DNA of 25,178 bases from an uncultured Leucobacter sp. GTDB taxonomy: Bacteria; Actinomycetota; Actinomycetes; Actinomycetales; Microbacteriaceae. The position numbers and the translations under genes were made by a program. This document shows, piece by piece, positions 8,517 to 16,913 of the stretch. Within the stretch, counting starts at the first letter, position 1. Every line of letters begins with the position of its first letter. Below the pieces are notes generated by a model. That model worked only from the letters and a program-made list of their open reading frames with translations. It was not told the origin of the DNA and searched no databases. The stretch covers positions 1 through 25,178 of the forward strand of contig CALCJF010000086.1 in assembly GCA_937967375.1 (NCBI GenBank), given 5' to 3'.

Positions 8517-9536
8517 TCAGTGCTGGCAGCCCGCGCACCAGTACAGCTTGCGATTGCCCATCTCCTCCAGGGTGATGTTTGTGCCGCAGCGCTTGCACGG
8601 CGTGCCCTCGAGCTTGTAGACCCAGTGACGCTCGTCGCGCTCGCGAAGCGCACGGTCGTAATCAGCGCCTTCGAGCCCGTCGATCGTGATCATCTGCCCA
8701 ACAGTGATGCCGATGTCGAGTAGTTTGGCCCAGTCATCCCAGAGCGCTTCAAGCACCGAACGATCAATCGTATTTGCCGGGGTATGCGGGTCGATTCCCG
8801 CCCGAAACAACAACTCAGCACGATACACATTGCCGATGCCCGCGAGCACGGATTGATCCATGAGCACTAGGCCGATCGCAGTACGCTTCACGGATGCCCG
8901 CCGGACGAAGCGATCGCGCTCGGCGGGGGTGTTCGCATTCGCGGGGTCGGGCCCAAGCCGTTGCAGCACCTTGTCGACTTCACCCGGCGTAAGCACCTCG
9001 CAGGCGGTCGGCCCGCGCAGATCGGCGCACACGGTCTCAGTCAGCAGGCGCACGCGCACCTGGCCCACCGGCTCAGGCGGAAACGCACGCTGATCCTCGC
9101 GCTCGCTATCGTGCTCGGCCATTCTTACGCGCGCACGGCGAGGCGCCCCGATCGAGGTGACCGAATCCTCACCATCGCGATCCACCGCGCTGATGTCTTT
9201 TGCCACCGCACCATCTGGCCGCGAGTACTCCCCCGTTTGCCCAAGCTTCGAGTGTCCAGGCGTGTAGCCGTGAATTTGAATCGTGGGATCGACCCGCACG
9301 TCGCCTGCGAAATCCCAAGCACCGTAGATGCCCAGATGCACGCGCAGCCAGTCACCGTGGTCGAACTCGAGAAACATCTGCTTGCCGACAGCCCTGGCGT
9401 CGGTCATCTCACGTCCGTCGATCATCGCCGCGCCCTCGGCAAACCTGCCTTGCGGGCTCGAAACCGCGGGTCGCTGGCCCACAAAGTTGACCCTGAACTG
9501 CCTCGCGATGCGATGTACGGAGTGGCCCTCAGGCAT
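8517..9536 (-). CDS. nei: Fpg/Nei-family DNA glycosylase / AP lyase
   Basis: A base-excision repair enzyme that removes oxidised bases and cleaves the resulting abasic site. The 339-residue protein starts MPEGHSVHR: P2 is the Schiff-base nucleophile and E3 the general acid. K52 (GKQMF) matches the conserved beta-hairpin lysine. A helix-two-turn-helix follows in LDQSVLAGIGNVYRAELLF. The C-terminal zinc finger has C314, C317, C334 and C337. An insertion of about 50 residues rich in charged residues (around 100-160) makes it longer than E. coli Nei (263). A Shine-Dalgarno GGGAGG lies 6 nt before the ATG and 11 bp separate it from rpiB, so it is co-transcribed with rpiB. Which oxidised base it prefers cannot be told. 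Confidence 0.92.
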   Translation of the reverse strand: MPEGHSVHRIARQFRVNFVGQRPAVSSPQGRFAEGAAMIDGREMTDARAVGKQMFLEFDHGDWLRVHLGIYGAWDFAGDVRVDPTIQIHGYTPGHSKLGQTGEYSRPDGAVAKDISAVDRDGEDSVTSIGAPRRARVRMAEHDSEREDQRAFPPEPVGQVRVRLLTETVCADLRGPTACEVLTPGEVDKVLQRLGPDPANANTPAERDRFVRRASVKRTAIGLVLMDQSVLAGIGNVYRAELLFRAGIDPHTPANTIDRSVLEALWDDWAKLLDIGITVGQMITIDGLEGADYDRALRERDERHWVYKLEGTPCKRCGTNITLEEMGNRKLYWCAGCQH

Positions 9537-9547
9537 CTGCGCCCTCC

Positions 9548-10039
9548 CTAGAGACTGTCGACCTGCTTGCCTGCGATCTTGCCGGTGCGCTCGTACTCGC
9601 CGAGTTGACTGATGCGGCGCACGTGGCGCTCGTCACCAGGGAACGGCGTGGCGATAAAGAGGTCGATGAAGCGTATCGCCTCTTCAACCGTGTGCTGCCG
9701 CGCGCCGATCGAGATCACATTCGCACTGTTGTGCTCACGAGCGAGCTCGGCTGTCGAGTCGTTCCAGACGAGCGCTGCACGAATGCCCTCGACCTTGTTC
9801 GCGGCCATCTGCTCTCCGTTGCCTGAGCCGCCGAAGACGACACCGAGTGCTTCGACCCCGTCGCGCTCGTCGCGCGCGACGCCCAGTGCCGCGTTGATAC
9901 AAAACGACGGGTAGTCGTCGAGCGCGTCGTACTCCTCGGGCCCGTGGTCGATCACCTCGTGCCCCTGATTGCGCAGGTGCTGCTGCAGCTGCTGACTGAA
10001 CTCGAGGCCGGCGTGATCGGTGGCAACGTGAATGCGCAT
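9548..10039 (-). CDS. rpiB: Ribose-5-phosphate isomerase B
   Basis: Interconverts ribose 5-phosphate and ribulose 5-phosphate in the pentose phosphate pathway. The 163-residue protein starts MRIHVATDHAG and carries GGSGNGEQMAANK at 70-82. As in the M. tuberculosis enzyme, the E. coli catalytic cysteine position is replaced, and E76 corresponds to the mycobacterial catalytic Glu75. An upstream in-frame start would add 12 residues (MVSPAVITRIVP). The ATG at 10039 is preferred because it begins the conserved fold and has TAGAAT 7 nt upstream. It lies 64 bp after the nitroreductase-type gene and is followed closely by the nei-type gene. Confidence 0.93.
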   Translation of the reverse strand: MRIHVATDHAGLEFSQQLQQHLRNQGHEVIDHGPEEYDALDDYPSFCINAALGVARDERDGVEALGVVFGGSGNGEQMAANKVEGIRAALVWNDSTAELAREHNSANVISIGARQHTVEEAIRFIDLFIATPFPGDERHVRRISQLGEYERTGKIAGKQVDSL

Positions 10040-10046
10040 GGGCACA

Positions 10047-10052
10047 ATTCTA
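10047..10052 (-). promoter_or_regulatory. Leaderless -10 box of rpiB
   Basis: TAGAAT on the minus strand is followed by 7 nt and the rpiB ATG; there is no Shine-Dalgarno sequence. It decides the start codon in favour of MRIHVATDHAG. Confidence 0.6.
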
Positions 10053-10103
10053 GTGATGACCGCGGGGCTCACCATAAAACGATGCCGAGCCCTCGCCGGC
10101 TGC

Positions 10104-10709
10104 TCAGAACTGCGGGCCCACCGTGCGGCCGCGCTTCAGCTCGTAGAAACCCGGAACGCTCGCTGCGGCGCGAATGCCATCCCAGAGCTGCAGTGCAAGG
10201 TCGCCAGTCGGCGCAGGCGTAACTACCGGGCCGAAGAACGCGACGCCGTCGATCGAAATGATCGGCACCCCCACGTCTGGCCCCGCAATCTTCAACGCGT
10301 GATCGGTGTTCTCGCGCAGCACGCCGTCGAACCGGGTGTCGTCTGCCACAGCCGCAAGCTCAGCGGGAAGCCCGACCTCACTGAGAGCCTCGGCGATGAT
10401 CGCGTCGGTGTCGTCGCGGCCTCCGGGGTGAATGCGCGTTCCGAACGCGGTGTACAGTCTGCCGACGACCTCTGCACCATGAGCCTGCCCGGCGGCGACG
10501 GCGACCCGCCCCATGCGCTGCCCCTGACGCATCCCCTCGGCGTGATCGCCTGCATCGCGGCCCTCGTTGATGATCGCCAGGCTGACCGGGTGCCAGGCAA
10601 CGTCGAAACCACGCACTTCGGCGACTTCCGACACCCAGCGGCTGGTCATCCAGCACCACGGGCAGATCGGATCGAACCAGAACTCAACTTGGGGCTGCAA
10701 TGCACTCAT
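10104..10709 (-). CDS. DsbA-like, mycothiol-dependent nitroreductase (Rv2466c) family
   Basis: A thioredoxin-fold protein of 201 residues with the active site FWFDPICPWCWMTSRW near 10-25; C16 and C19 form the CPWC motif. It resembles M. tuberculosis Rv2466c, a cytoplasmic mycothiol-dependent reductase with DsbA fold that reduces nitro compounds and is linked to oxidative stress; this is recalled, not computed. No signal peptide is present. The conserved stretch WHPVSLAIINEGRD follows the active site. A longer reading would add 22 residues upstream, but the ATG at 10709 has TAGGCT 7 nt before it and starts just before the fold. The gene is divergent from pepN and is followed by rpiB and the nei-type gene. 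Confidence 0.88.
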   Translation of the reverse strand: MSALQPQVEFWFDPICPWCWMTSRWVSEVAEVRGFDVAWHPVSLAIINEGRDAGDHAEGMRQGQRMGRVAVAAGQAHGAEVVGRLYTAFGTRIHPGGRDDTDAIIAEALSEVGLPAELAAVADDTRFDGVLRENTDHALKIAGPDVGVPIISIDGVAFFGPVVTPAPTGDLALQLWDGIRAAASVPGFYELKRGRTVGPQF

Positions 10710-10716
10710 GCGGCTC

Positions 10717-10722
10717 AGCCTA
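10717..10722 (-). promoter_or_regulatory. Leaderless -10 box of the nitroreductase-type gene
   Basis: TAGGCT on the minus strand stands exactly 7 nt before the ATG at 10709, with no Shine-Dalgarno sequence. It supports the shorter start, MSALQPQ. Confidence 0.55.
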
Positions 10723-10829
10723 GCGCCCATTCGGAGCGCGATGTCAGCCGTCGGGCATAAGGTTGACTCATTCACGTTTCAGCGCGGTCGATGCGATCGG
10801 TCGTGCCCACCTTCAACCATGGAGCAGTA

Positions 10830-13412
10830 GTGCCAGGAACCAACCTCACGCGTGCCGAAGCCCAGCAGCGTGCCGCAGATGTCAGCACCCACCGCTACGA
10901 GGTCAACCTCGACCTCACCACCGGCGCCGAATGCTTCCGCGCAGTCACGACCGTGCACTTTTCTGGCACGGCCGGCGCGGATACCTTCATCGACCTCATC
11001 GCATCGAAGGTGCACAGCGTCACGCTCAACGGTCGCGAGCTCGATCCTGCCGAGGTCTACGCAGATTCTCGAATCGCGCTGCCAGAAATCGCAGCGTCGA
11101 ACACGCTCACTGTAGTCAGCGACCAGTGCTACACCAACACTGGCGAGGGCTTGCACCGCTTCGTCGACCCCGCAGACGATGAGGTCTACCTCTATTCACA
11201 GTTCGAGGTGCCCGACTCGCGTCGCATGTTCGCCGTGTTCGAGCAGCCCGATCTGAAGGCGACCTTTCAGTTCACCGTCACCGCGCCGTCGCGTTGGCAT
11301 GTGGTGAGCAATCAGCCGACCCCCGAGCCGGTTCTGGGCGGCGAGATCGAGAACGCGCTCGGCACCGGCACCACAGAGCAGGTCGCTACCTGGACGTTCG
11401 AGCCCACCTCGGTCATGTCGAGCTACATCACCGCGCTCATCACCGGCCCGTACCGCGTGGTGCGCAGCGAACTTACCAACGCCGCGGGCCGCACGATTCC
11501 GCTCGGAGTCTTCTGCCGTGAGTCGCTCGGTGAGTACCTCGACGCCGACTACATCTTTGAGAAGACCCGCGAGGGTTTCGAGTTCTTCGAGCGCGAGTTC
11601 GGCTACCCCTACCCGTTCGAGAAGTACGACCAGCTCTTTGTGCCCGAGTACAACATGGGCGCGATGGAGAACATTGGAGCGGTGACATTCACCGAGTCGT
11701 ATGTCTTCCGCAGCCAGGTGACCGACGCCATGCGCGAGCGCCGCGTCATCACGATTCTGCACGAGCTTGCGCACATGTGGTTCGGCGACCTCGTCACCAT
11801 GCGTTGGTGGAACGACCTCTGGCTCAACGAGTCGTTCGCCGAGTACATGTCGACCCTCGGCGTTGCAGAAGCAACCGAGTGGAGCGACTGCTGGACCACC
11901 TTCGTGGCGAGCGAGAAGTCTTGGGCCTACCGCCAGGATCAACTGCCCTCAACGCACCCGATCGTCGCCGAGATTCGCGATCTCGAAGACGTCATGGTCA
12001 ACTTCGACGGCATCACCTACGCCAAGGGCGCGTCGGTGCTGAAGCAGCTTGTTGCCTGGGTCGGCCGTAAGCCGTTCATGCAGGGCGTGCACCAGTACTT
12101 CATGAAGCACGAGTACAGCAACACCGAGCTCACCGACCTGCTGAGCGAACTCGAGGCACAGAGTGGTCGCGATCTCGGCGACTGGTCGAAGAAGTGGCTC
12201 GAGACCGCTGGCGTGAACACCCTGCGCCCGGTCTTCGAACTCGATGCCGAGGGCAAGTACGCGAGCTTTGCGATCGCTCAGACAGCGGTAGCCGAGTACC
12301 CGACTCTGCGCCCGCACCGCATCGCGGTCGGGCTCTACGAGGTGCAAGGCGACGCGCTTGTGCGCACCCAGCGTCTCGAACTCGATGTCGATGGCGCTAC
12401 TACTTCGGTGCCCGAACTCGTCGGCACCGCGCAGCCCGCGCTGCTGTTGCTCAACGACGACGATCTCAGCTACGCCAAGATTCGCCTCGACGAGCGCTCG
12501 CTCGACACGGCGGCGGCGCACCTCGGCGGCTTTGAGAGCTCACTCGCTCGCTCGCTCGTCTGGGGCACGCTCTGGGATCAGACCCGCGACGGTGAGCTGC
12601 CCGCGAGCCGCTTCGTCGACATCGTGCTCGGGCACATCTCGGCCGAGACCAACTCGACCGTGCTGCGCACATTGATTCAGCAGTTGCTGCTCGCCGCATC
12701 GAGCTACGTCGCACCAGAGCGTCGCACCGCGACCCTCGAGCGCGTGGCAGACGTGTTCTGGCAGCTCGCGCTCGACGCCACCGCCGGCGGCGACCTGCAG
12801 TTCCAGTTCGTGAAGGCCTTCGCCCAGATCGCATCGACTGATGCGCAGCTCGACACCGTGCTTGAGATTCTCGAAGAGCGCGCCGCGCTCGACGGTCTCG
12901 ACATCGACACCGATCTGGGCTGGGAGCTGCTCATATCGCTCGCCGCGGGCGGCCGTGCGAACCTCGAAGAGATCGACGCCGCGCTCGCAGATGACCGCAC
13001 GGCAAGCGGCAACCAGTCGGCGGCGCACGCTCGCGCCGCTCTGCCGACTCTCGAAGATAAAGAACGCGCCTGGGCCTCAATTTTTGACGACACCGGCAAA
13101 CCGAACGCTATCGTTCGTGCGAGTGGCCTCGGCTTCTTGCGCAGCCACGACCTCACCGTGTTCGAGCCGTTCATCGCACGCTTCTTCGACTCGCTAGCAG
13201 ATGTCTGGAAGACGCGCAGCCACGCGATCGTCGAAGAGATCGTCGACGGCTTCTACCCATCCCCCCTCGCAAACGAGGCCTTGCGTGCGGCAACCGCCGA
13301 ATGGCTCGAGACGAACACTGAGGCCGCGCCCGCGCTGCGTCGCATGATCGTCGAACACCTCGCCGGCGTCGAGCGCGCGCTCGTGGCGCAGGCAGCCGAC
13401 GCTAAGGCCTAA
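10830..13412 (+). CDS. pepN: Aminopeptidase N (M1 family zinc metallopeptidase)
   Basis: A cytoplasmic zinc aminopeptidase that trims N-terminal residues from peptides. The 860-residue protein has the M1 exopeptidase motif GAMEN at 277-281 and the zinc motif HELAH at 311-315, with the third ligand E334 after 18 residues. The C-terminal half is the helical ERAP1-like domain usual for actinobacterial PepN. An in-frame ATG at 10791 exists, but GTG at 10830 is chosen: GGAG lies 5 nt upstream and MPGTNLTRAEAQ matches the usual start of actinobacterial homologues. A TAAGGT box at 10758-10763 is a weak promoter candidate. The mscS-type gene starts 2 bp after its stop and glbO follows, so the three probably form an operon. 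Confidence 0.96.
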   Translation: MPGTNLTRAEAQQRAADVSTHRYEVNLDLTTGAECFRAVTTVHFSGTAGADTFIDLIASKVHSVTLNGRELDPAEVYADSRIALPEIAASNTLTVVSDQCYTNTGEGLHRFVDPADDEVYLYSQFEVPDSRRMFAVFEQPDLKATFQFTVTAPSRWHVVSNQPTPEPVLGGEIENALGTGTTEQVATWTFEPTSVMSSYITALITGPYRVVRSELTNAAGRTIPLGVFCRESLGEYLDADYIFEKTREGFEFFEREFGYPYPFEKYDQLFVPEYNMGAMENIGAVTFTESYVFRSQVTDAMRERRVITILHELAHMWFGDLVTMRWWNDLWLNESFAEYMSTLGVAEATEWSDCWTTFVASEKSWAYRQDQLPSTHPIVAEIRDLEDVMVNFDGITYAKGASVLKQLVAWVGRKPFMQGVHQYFMKHEYSNTELTDLLSELEAQSGRDLGDWSKKWLETAGVNTLRPVFELDAEGKYASFAIAQTAVAEYPTLRPHRIAVGLYEVQGDALVRTQRLELDVDGATTSVPELVGTAQPALLLLNDDDLSYAKIRLDERSLDTAAAHLGGFESSLARSLVWGTLWDQTRDGELPASRFVDIVLGHISAETNSTVLRTLIQQLLLAASSYVAPERRTATLERVADVFWQLALDATAGGDLQFQFVKAFAQIASTDAQLDTVLEILEERAALDGLDIDTDLGWELLISLAAGGRANLEEIDAALADDRTASGNQSAAHARAALPTLEDKERAWASIFDDTGKPNAIVRASGLGFLRSHDLTVFEPFIARFFDSLADVWKTRSHAIVEEIVDGFYPSPLANEALRAATAEWLETNTEAAPALRRMIVEHLAGVERALVAQAADAKA

Positions 13413-13414
13413 GC

Positions 13415-14305
13415 ATGGCCGAGTTCTGGGGCGCAGTCGTCGCCTTCTTTGTGCAATACGAGGTGCTCTGGCGTGTCGTCGTCGTCATCGTCGCCTGCCT
13501 CGTGGTCAACTGGCTGCTGCGGCTCATGCTCGGCCGTGCGGTGCGCGGCGTGGTGCGCGGCGTGAAGAAAGCGCAAGACGTCGACTCGACCCAAGAACTC
13601 GCGGCCGGCCCACTCATGAACGCGCGCGCTGTGCAACGTACACGCACGCTCGGCACCTTCGGCCGCAACATCATCAACTGGTCGACCGTGATCATCGGCT
13701 TCTTTCTCGTGCTTGTACAGTTCGGAGTAAACGTTGGCACGGTCATCGCCTCCGCTGGCTTCATCGCCGCCGGCCTTGCCTTTGGTGCGCAGAACGTCGT
13801 CAAAGACATTCTCAACGGCCTGTTCATGGTGTTCGAAGACCAGATGGGGGTCGGCGATCTCGTAACCGTCGGCACCATCACCGGAACGGTCGAAGACGTG
13901 GGCATCCGCGTCAGCCGCGTCCGTGCGAGCGACGGAACCCTCTGGTTCATTCGCAACGGCGAAATTCTGACACTCGGCAACACCTCGCAGGGATGGGGCC
14001 GCGCGATCATCGACATCACCGTCTCGTCAAGCGAGGACCTCGACCTCGTCGCGCGCACCGCGCTCGAGAGCGCGAGCGAGCTGCTGCACTCCGCGCAGTT
14101 CGCGAGGCGCGTTACCGGCGAGCCCGAGGTGCTCGGGCTCGAGAGCGTGACGGGCGATCAGGCTACGATTCGCCTCGCGGTTCGCACCCGCCCAGAGGCG
14201 CAGTTCTCGGTGCAACGCGAGCTGCGTGCGCTCATTAAGAAGCACTTCGAAGAGCAGGGCATTCGCCTCGATGAGGTGCCCCGAAACCCAGGAGGGTCGC
14301 TGTGA
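13415..14305 (+). CDS. MscS-family mechanosensitive ion channel
   Basis: A small-conductance mechanosensitive channel that opens under membrane tension to release solutes on osmotic downshock. The 296-residue protein has N-terminal membrane helices (about 5-33 and 85-105). The pore helix is the Gly/Ala-rich TVIASAGFIAAGLAFGAQNV, followed by the hallmark VKDILNGLFMVFEDQ and GVGDLVTVGTITGTVEDVGIR of the beta domain. The C-terminal cytoplasmic domain runs to the end. It starts 2 bp after pepN and overlaps glbO by 4 bp (GTGA), so translation is coupled. Its place between pepN and glbO is the notable point; it has no evident functional tie to either. Confidence 0.93.
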   Translation: MAEFWGAVVAFFVQYEVLWRVVVVIVACLVVNWLLRLMLGRAVRGVVRGVKKAQDVDSTQELAAGPLMNARAVQRTRTLGTFGRNIINWSTVIIGFFLVLVQFGVNVGTVIASAGFIAAGLAFGAQNVVKDILNGLFMVFEDQMGVGDLVTVGTITGTVEDVGIRVSRVRASDGTLWFIRNGEILTLGNTSQGWGRAIIDITVSSSEDLDLVARTALESASELLHSAQFARRVTGEPEVLGLESVTGDQATIRLAVRTRPEAQFSVQRELRALIKKHFEEQGIRLDEVPRNPGGSL

Positions 14306-14772
14306 ACGAGCCCAATATGCCCGCAGATGCTGGCGGCACGGCGCGACGGCCCAAACCAAGCCTCACCTTGCGCAGCGGTGAACACGGCCCGGCGGTCAGC
14401 GACACGCTCTGGGAGCAGGTCGGCGGCACACCCACCTTCGAACGCATCGTGCACGACTTCTACGAGGGGGTGCGAAGCGACCCGCTGCTCGCCCCGATGT
14501 ACCCGCAGGACGACTGGGAGGGCTCAGAGTGGCGCCTGCGCGCCTTTCTCGAGCAGTACTGGGGCGGGCCCACGACGTATTCGGAGCAGCGGGGGCACCC
14601 GAGGCTGCGTATGCGACACGTACCCTTCGCGGTGACTCCGCGGGCCAAAGAGCACTGGCTCATGCACATGCACGCCGCGCTCGACAATGCGGCGCTCCCG
14701 CCGATGCACGATGCAGCGTTTCGCGACTACATCGAGCGCGCCGCGTTAGCCATGGTCAACCGCTTCGAGTAG
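14302..14772 (+). CDS. glbO: Group II truncated hemoglobin (trHbO)
   Basis: A small heme protein that binds oxygen with high affinity; family members may supply oxygen to respiration or act in peroxide/NO chemistry. The 156-residue protein has an N-terminal extension (1-33) before the 2-on-2 globin fold. Seen in the sequence: Y54 at B10 (HDFYEG), the EQYWGGP CD/E region near 84-90, the group II signature RGHPRLRMRH with proximal H106 (F8), and W119 at G8. Its GTG overlaps the stop of the mscS-type gene. It ends in a 10-bp stem-loop around its stop codon. A role with cytochrome bd at low oxygen is inference only. Confidence 0.94.
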   Translation: MNEPNMPADAGGTARRPKPSLTLRSGEHGPAVSDTLWEQVGGTPTFERIVHDFYEGVRSDPLLAPMYPQDDWEGSEWRLRAFLEQYWGGPTTYSEQRGHPRLRMRHVPFAVTPRAKEHWLMHMHAALDNAALPPMHDAAFRDYIERAALAMVNRFE

Positions 14773-14789
14773 ACGGTAACGAAGCGGTT
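14758..14789 (+). terminator. Stop-spanning stem-loop of glbO
   Basis: A perfect 10-bp stem, AACCGCTTCG (14758-14767) with CGAAGCGGTT (14780-14789), has the glbO TAG in its 12-nt loop. There is no U-tract, so it is a GC-type terminator or a 3' stabiliser at the end of the pepN operon. The 150 bp after it (to 14937) hold nothing I recognise. Confidence 0.55.
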
Positions 14790-14937
14790 ACAGGGTTTGC
14801 CGCTCGCCGCCAAGGCGTGTAGCGTCGGAAGCGGACTGGGGTTCGTTCAATGGCGAGCGTTCCGCAGATCCGCCCCCGGTACGCAGCCGAGATCCTTTTC
14901 GAGACCTGAGGCGTGGCGTGCGGGCATCCGCTTTCAA

Positions 14938-15705
14938 CTAGCGCATCTTGCGCCGGTACACGGCCACGGAGGCGACGTATGATGCGACAAGGATGCCGAC
15001 GCACCACGCCATTGCCACCCAGATCTCCTCACCAACCGACTGCCCCTCGAAGAGCGCTCTGATGCTGTTCACGATCGAGGTGACCGGCTGATGCTCGGCG
15101 AACGCGCGCAGCGGCCCTGGCATGGTGTCAGTCGGAACAAACGCCGAGCTCAAGAAGGGCAGGAAGATCAGCGGATATGCGAAGGCTCCGGCACCATCGG
15201 GCGACTTCGCGAGCAGCCCCGGAATCATCGCAACCCATGTGAGCGCCAGCGTGAATAGCGTGATGATGCCCGCGACGGCAAGCCACCCGAGCACGCTCGC
15301 GCCGCTGCGAAACCCGAGCAGCATGGCGACGAGGATCACCACGGCCACCGAAACGAGGTTCGCGATCAGCGAGGTCAGCACGTGTGCCCAGAGCACCGCC
15401 GGCCTCGCGATCGGCATCGACTGGAACCGCTCGAAGATGCCGCTCTGCAGATCGTTGAAAAGGCGCAGCGCGGTGTAGCTGATGCCAGACGCCACCGTTA
15501 TCAGCAGGATGCCTGGCAGCAGATAGTTCACGTATGGCCCCTCGAAGTCGCCGGAGCGGAGCGCCCCACCGAACACGAAGACAAACATGAGCATGATCGC
15601 GATCGGCATGACCGCGGTCGTGATGATGGTGTCTGGGCTGCGCAGGATGTGGCGAAGCGACCTTCCGGTCAGGGTCGCGGTATCGCTGATGACGTGCGCG
15701 CTCAT
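14938..15705 (-). CDS. ABC-2 type (DrrB-like) exporter permease
   Basis: Membrane subunit of a drug or lipid exporter of the DrrAB type. The 255-residue protein has about six hydrophobic segments (TIITTAVMPIAIMLMFVFVFG, LLPGILLITVASGISYTAL, LIANLVSVAVVILVAMLLG, AGIITLFTLALTWVAMIPGLL, YPLIFLPFLSSAFV, WCVGILVASYVASVAVY). The motif RFQSMPIARPAVLWAHVLTSL is the usual ABC-2 cytoplasmic loop that contacts the ATPase. Its ATG overlaps the stop of the ATPase gene by 4 bp (ATGA). It is the last gene of the PadR-led operon. The substrate is unknown; a toxic compound is likely given the PadR regulator. Confidence 0.92.
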   Translation of the reverse strand: MSAHVISDTATLTGRSLRHILRSPDTIITTAVMPIAIMLMFVFVFGGALRSGDFEGPYVNYLLPGILLITVASGISYTALRLFNDLQSGIFERFQSMPIARPAVLWAHVLTSLIANLVSVAVVILVAMLLGFRSGASVLGWLAVAGIITLFTLALTWVAMIPGLLAKSPDGAGAFAYPLIFLPFLSSAFVPTDTMPGPLRAFAEHQPVTSIVNSIRALFEGQSVGEEIWVAMAWCVGILVASYVASVAVYRRKMR

Positions 15706-16547
15706 GGCCGCTCCCCCTTCTTCTCCATATGTGCGATGCGCTCAGCCGGTGCCGTGGCACCCGTCACCGCGAGAAAGATCTCTTCGAGCGACGGCTGCCG
15801 CTCGATGTACTCGACTTTCGCCGGCGGCAGCAGCCGCTTCAGCTCGTCGAGTTCTCCGTTCGCGATGATGCGCCCCTCATGCAGAATCGCGATGCGGTCA
15901 GCCAACTGCTCGGCCTCTTCGAGGTACTGCGTGGTGAGCAGCACGGTCGCGCCGCCCGAGGCGAGCTCTCGCACCGCCTGCCAAACCTCGAGTCGCGCCT
16001 GAGGGTCAAGCCCCGTGGTCGGCTCGTCGAGAAACACGACGGGCGGGTCGCCGATGAGGCTCATCGCGATATCTAGGCGCCGGCGCATGCCGCCCGAGTA
16101 GGTGGCGACTCGGCGGTCGGCGGCCTCGCTCAACGAGAAGCGCTCGAGCAGCGCGCTCGCGATCTCTCCCGGGCCGGCCAGGTGCCGCAGCTTCGCCACG
16201 AGCACGAGGTTTTCGCGGCCGCTCAGCATTTCGTCGACCGCCGCGAACTGACCGGTAAGGCTGATCACCTCGCGCACGCTCGTCGGGTCTGCTGTGACGT
16301 CGTGCCCGTGCACGATCGCCTCACCGGTATCGGCGCGCAGCAGCGTCGAGAGAATGCGTATGAGCGTGGTTTTGCCCGCACCGTTCGAGCCGAGCAGCGC
16401 GAAGATGCTGCCGCGCGTCACATCAAAGTCGACACCGCGCAACACCCGCAGCCCGCCGTAAGCTTTCTCGATCCCGCGAACACGAATCGCGCTGTCGCTC
16501 ATGATGTTGCTCGTCGCGTCGCTCTGAGGGTCATTCGGTGAGGTCAT
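15702..16547 (-). CDS. ABC exporter ATP-binding protein (DrrA-like)
   Basis: The ATPase that drives the adjacent DrrB-like permease. The 281-residue protein has Walker A GSNGAGKTT, the signature YSGGMRRRLDIAMSLIG, Walker B VVFLDEPTTGLD and a switch histidine region altered to TTQYLEEAEQLAD. The C-terminal tail (VEYIERQPSLEEIFLAVTG) is the usual DrrA-type extension. The ATG at 16547 is preceded by AAGGTGA; a second possible start is MSDSAIRVRG at 16502. The first start overlaps the DUF1048 gene by 17 bp. Expression is probably set by the PadR repressor at the head of the operon. Confidence 0.93.
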   Translation of the reverse strand: MTSPNDPQSDATSNIMSDSAIRVRGIEKAYGGLRVLRGVDFDVTRGSIFALLGSNGAGKTTLIRILSTLLRADTGEAIVHGHDVTADPTSVREVISLTGQFAAVDEMLSGRENLVLVAKLRHLAGPGEIASALLERFSLSEAADRRVATYSGGMRRRLDIAMSLIGDPPVVFLDEPTTGLDPQARLEVWQAVRELASGGATVLLTTQYLEEAEQLADRIAILHEGRIIANGELDELKRLLPPAKVEYIERQPSLEEIFLAVTGATAPAERIAHMEKKGERP

Positions 16548-16911
16548 TTCCCGTCACCTTCTTCGCTGCGTCTATCTCAGCGATCAGCTTCGCCCGCTCC
16601 TTGTCGATCCAGCGCTTGCCGCCATAGGCCTGCGCGAAAGTCTCGGCAAACTCCACCGGATCCTCCCCCGTGATGTCTTCGACGGGCGTGCCGTCGAGAG
16701 CCGCGCGCTCCCACAGGTCGACCAGGTCGACAAACATCTGTACCGTGGTGTCACCGTCGGTTACTCCGCCGTAGTACATGAGGTAGCGGTGCACCGCGCT
16801 TGCAGCCGATCGGTAGGGGGCCGGGAGCGCATCCAGACGCGCCTTTGCCTCTTTGTACTGCTTCTTCTGCTCGAGCGGCCCGATGAGCAATTCGATCCAT
16901 TTTGCGGCCAT
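16531..16911 (-). CDS. DUF1048-family protein
   Basis: A 126-residue soluble, mostly helical protein that I place in DUF1048. The C-terminal part, about residues 60-126, includes VDLWERAALDGTPVEDITGEDPVEFAETF followed by GGKRWIDKERAKLIAEIDAA. Such proteins are commonly found beside PadR-type regulators and ABC exporters, but their biochemical role is unknown. Here its gene starts 2 bp after the padR stop and overlaps the ATPase gene, so all are one transcript. No metal-binding, enzymatic or membrane motif is visible. A role as partner or adaptor of PadR is possible but unproven. Confidence 0.85.
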   Translation of the reverse strand: MAAKWIELLIGPLEQKKQYKEAKARLDALPAPYRSAASAVHRYLMYYGGVTDGDTTVQMFVDLVDLWERAALDGTPVEDITGEDPVEFAETFAQAYGGKRWIDKERAKLIAEIDAAKKVTGNDLTE

Positions 16912-16913
16912 GA

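Noticed and set aside
11196..11942. 248-codon antisense frame inside pepN
   Set aside because: It overlaps the GAMEN and HELAH region of a clear M1 peptidase and has the composition of a shadow frame.
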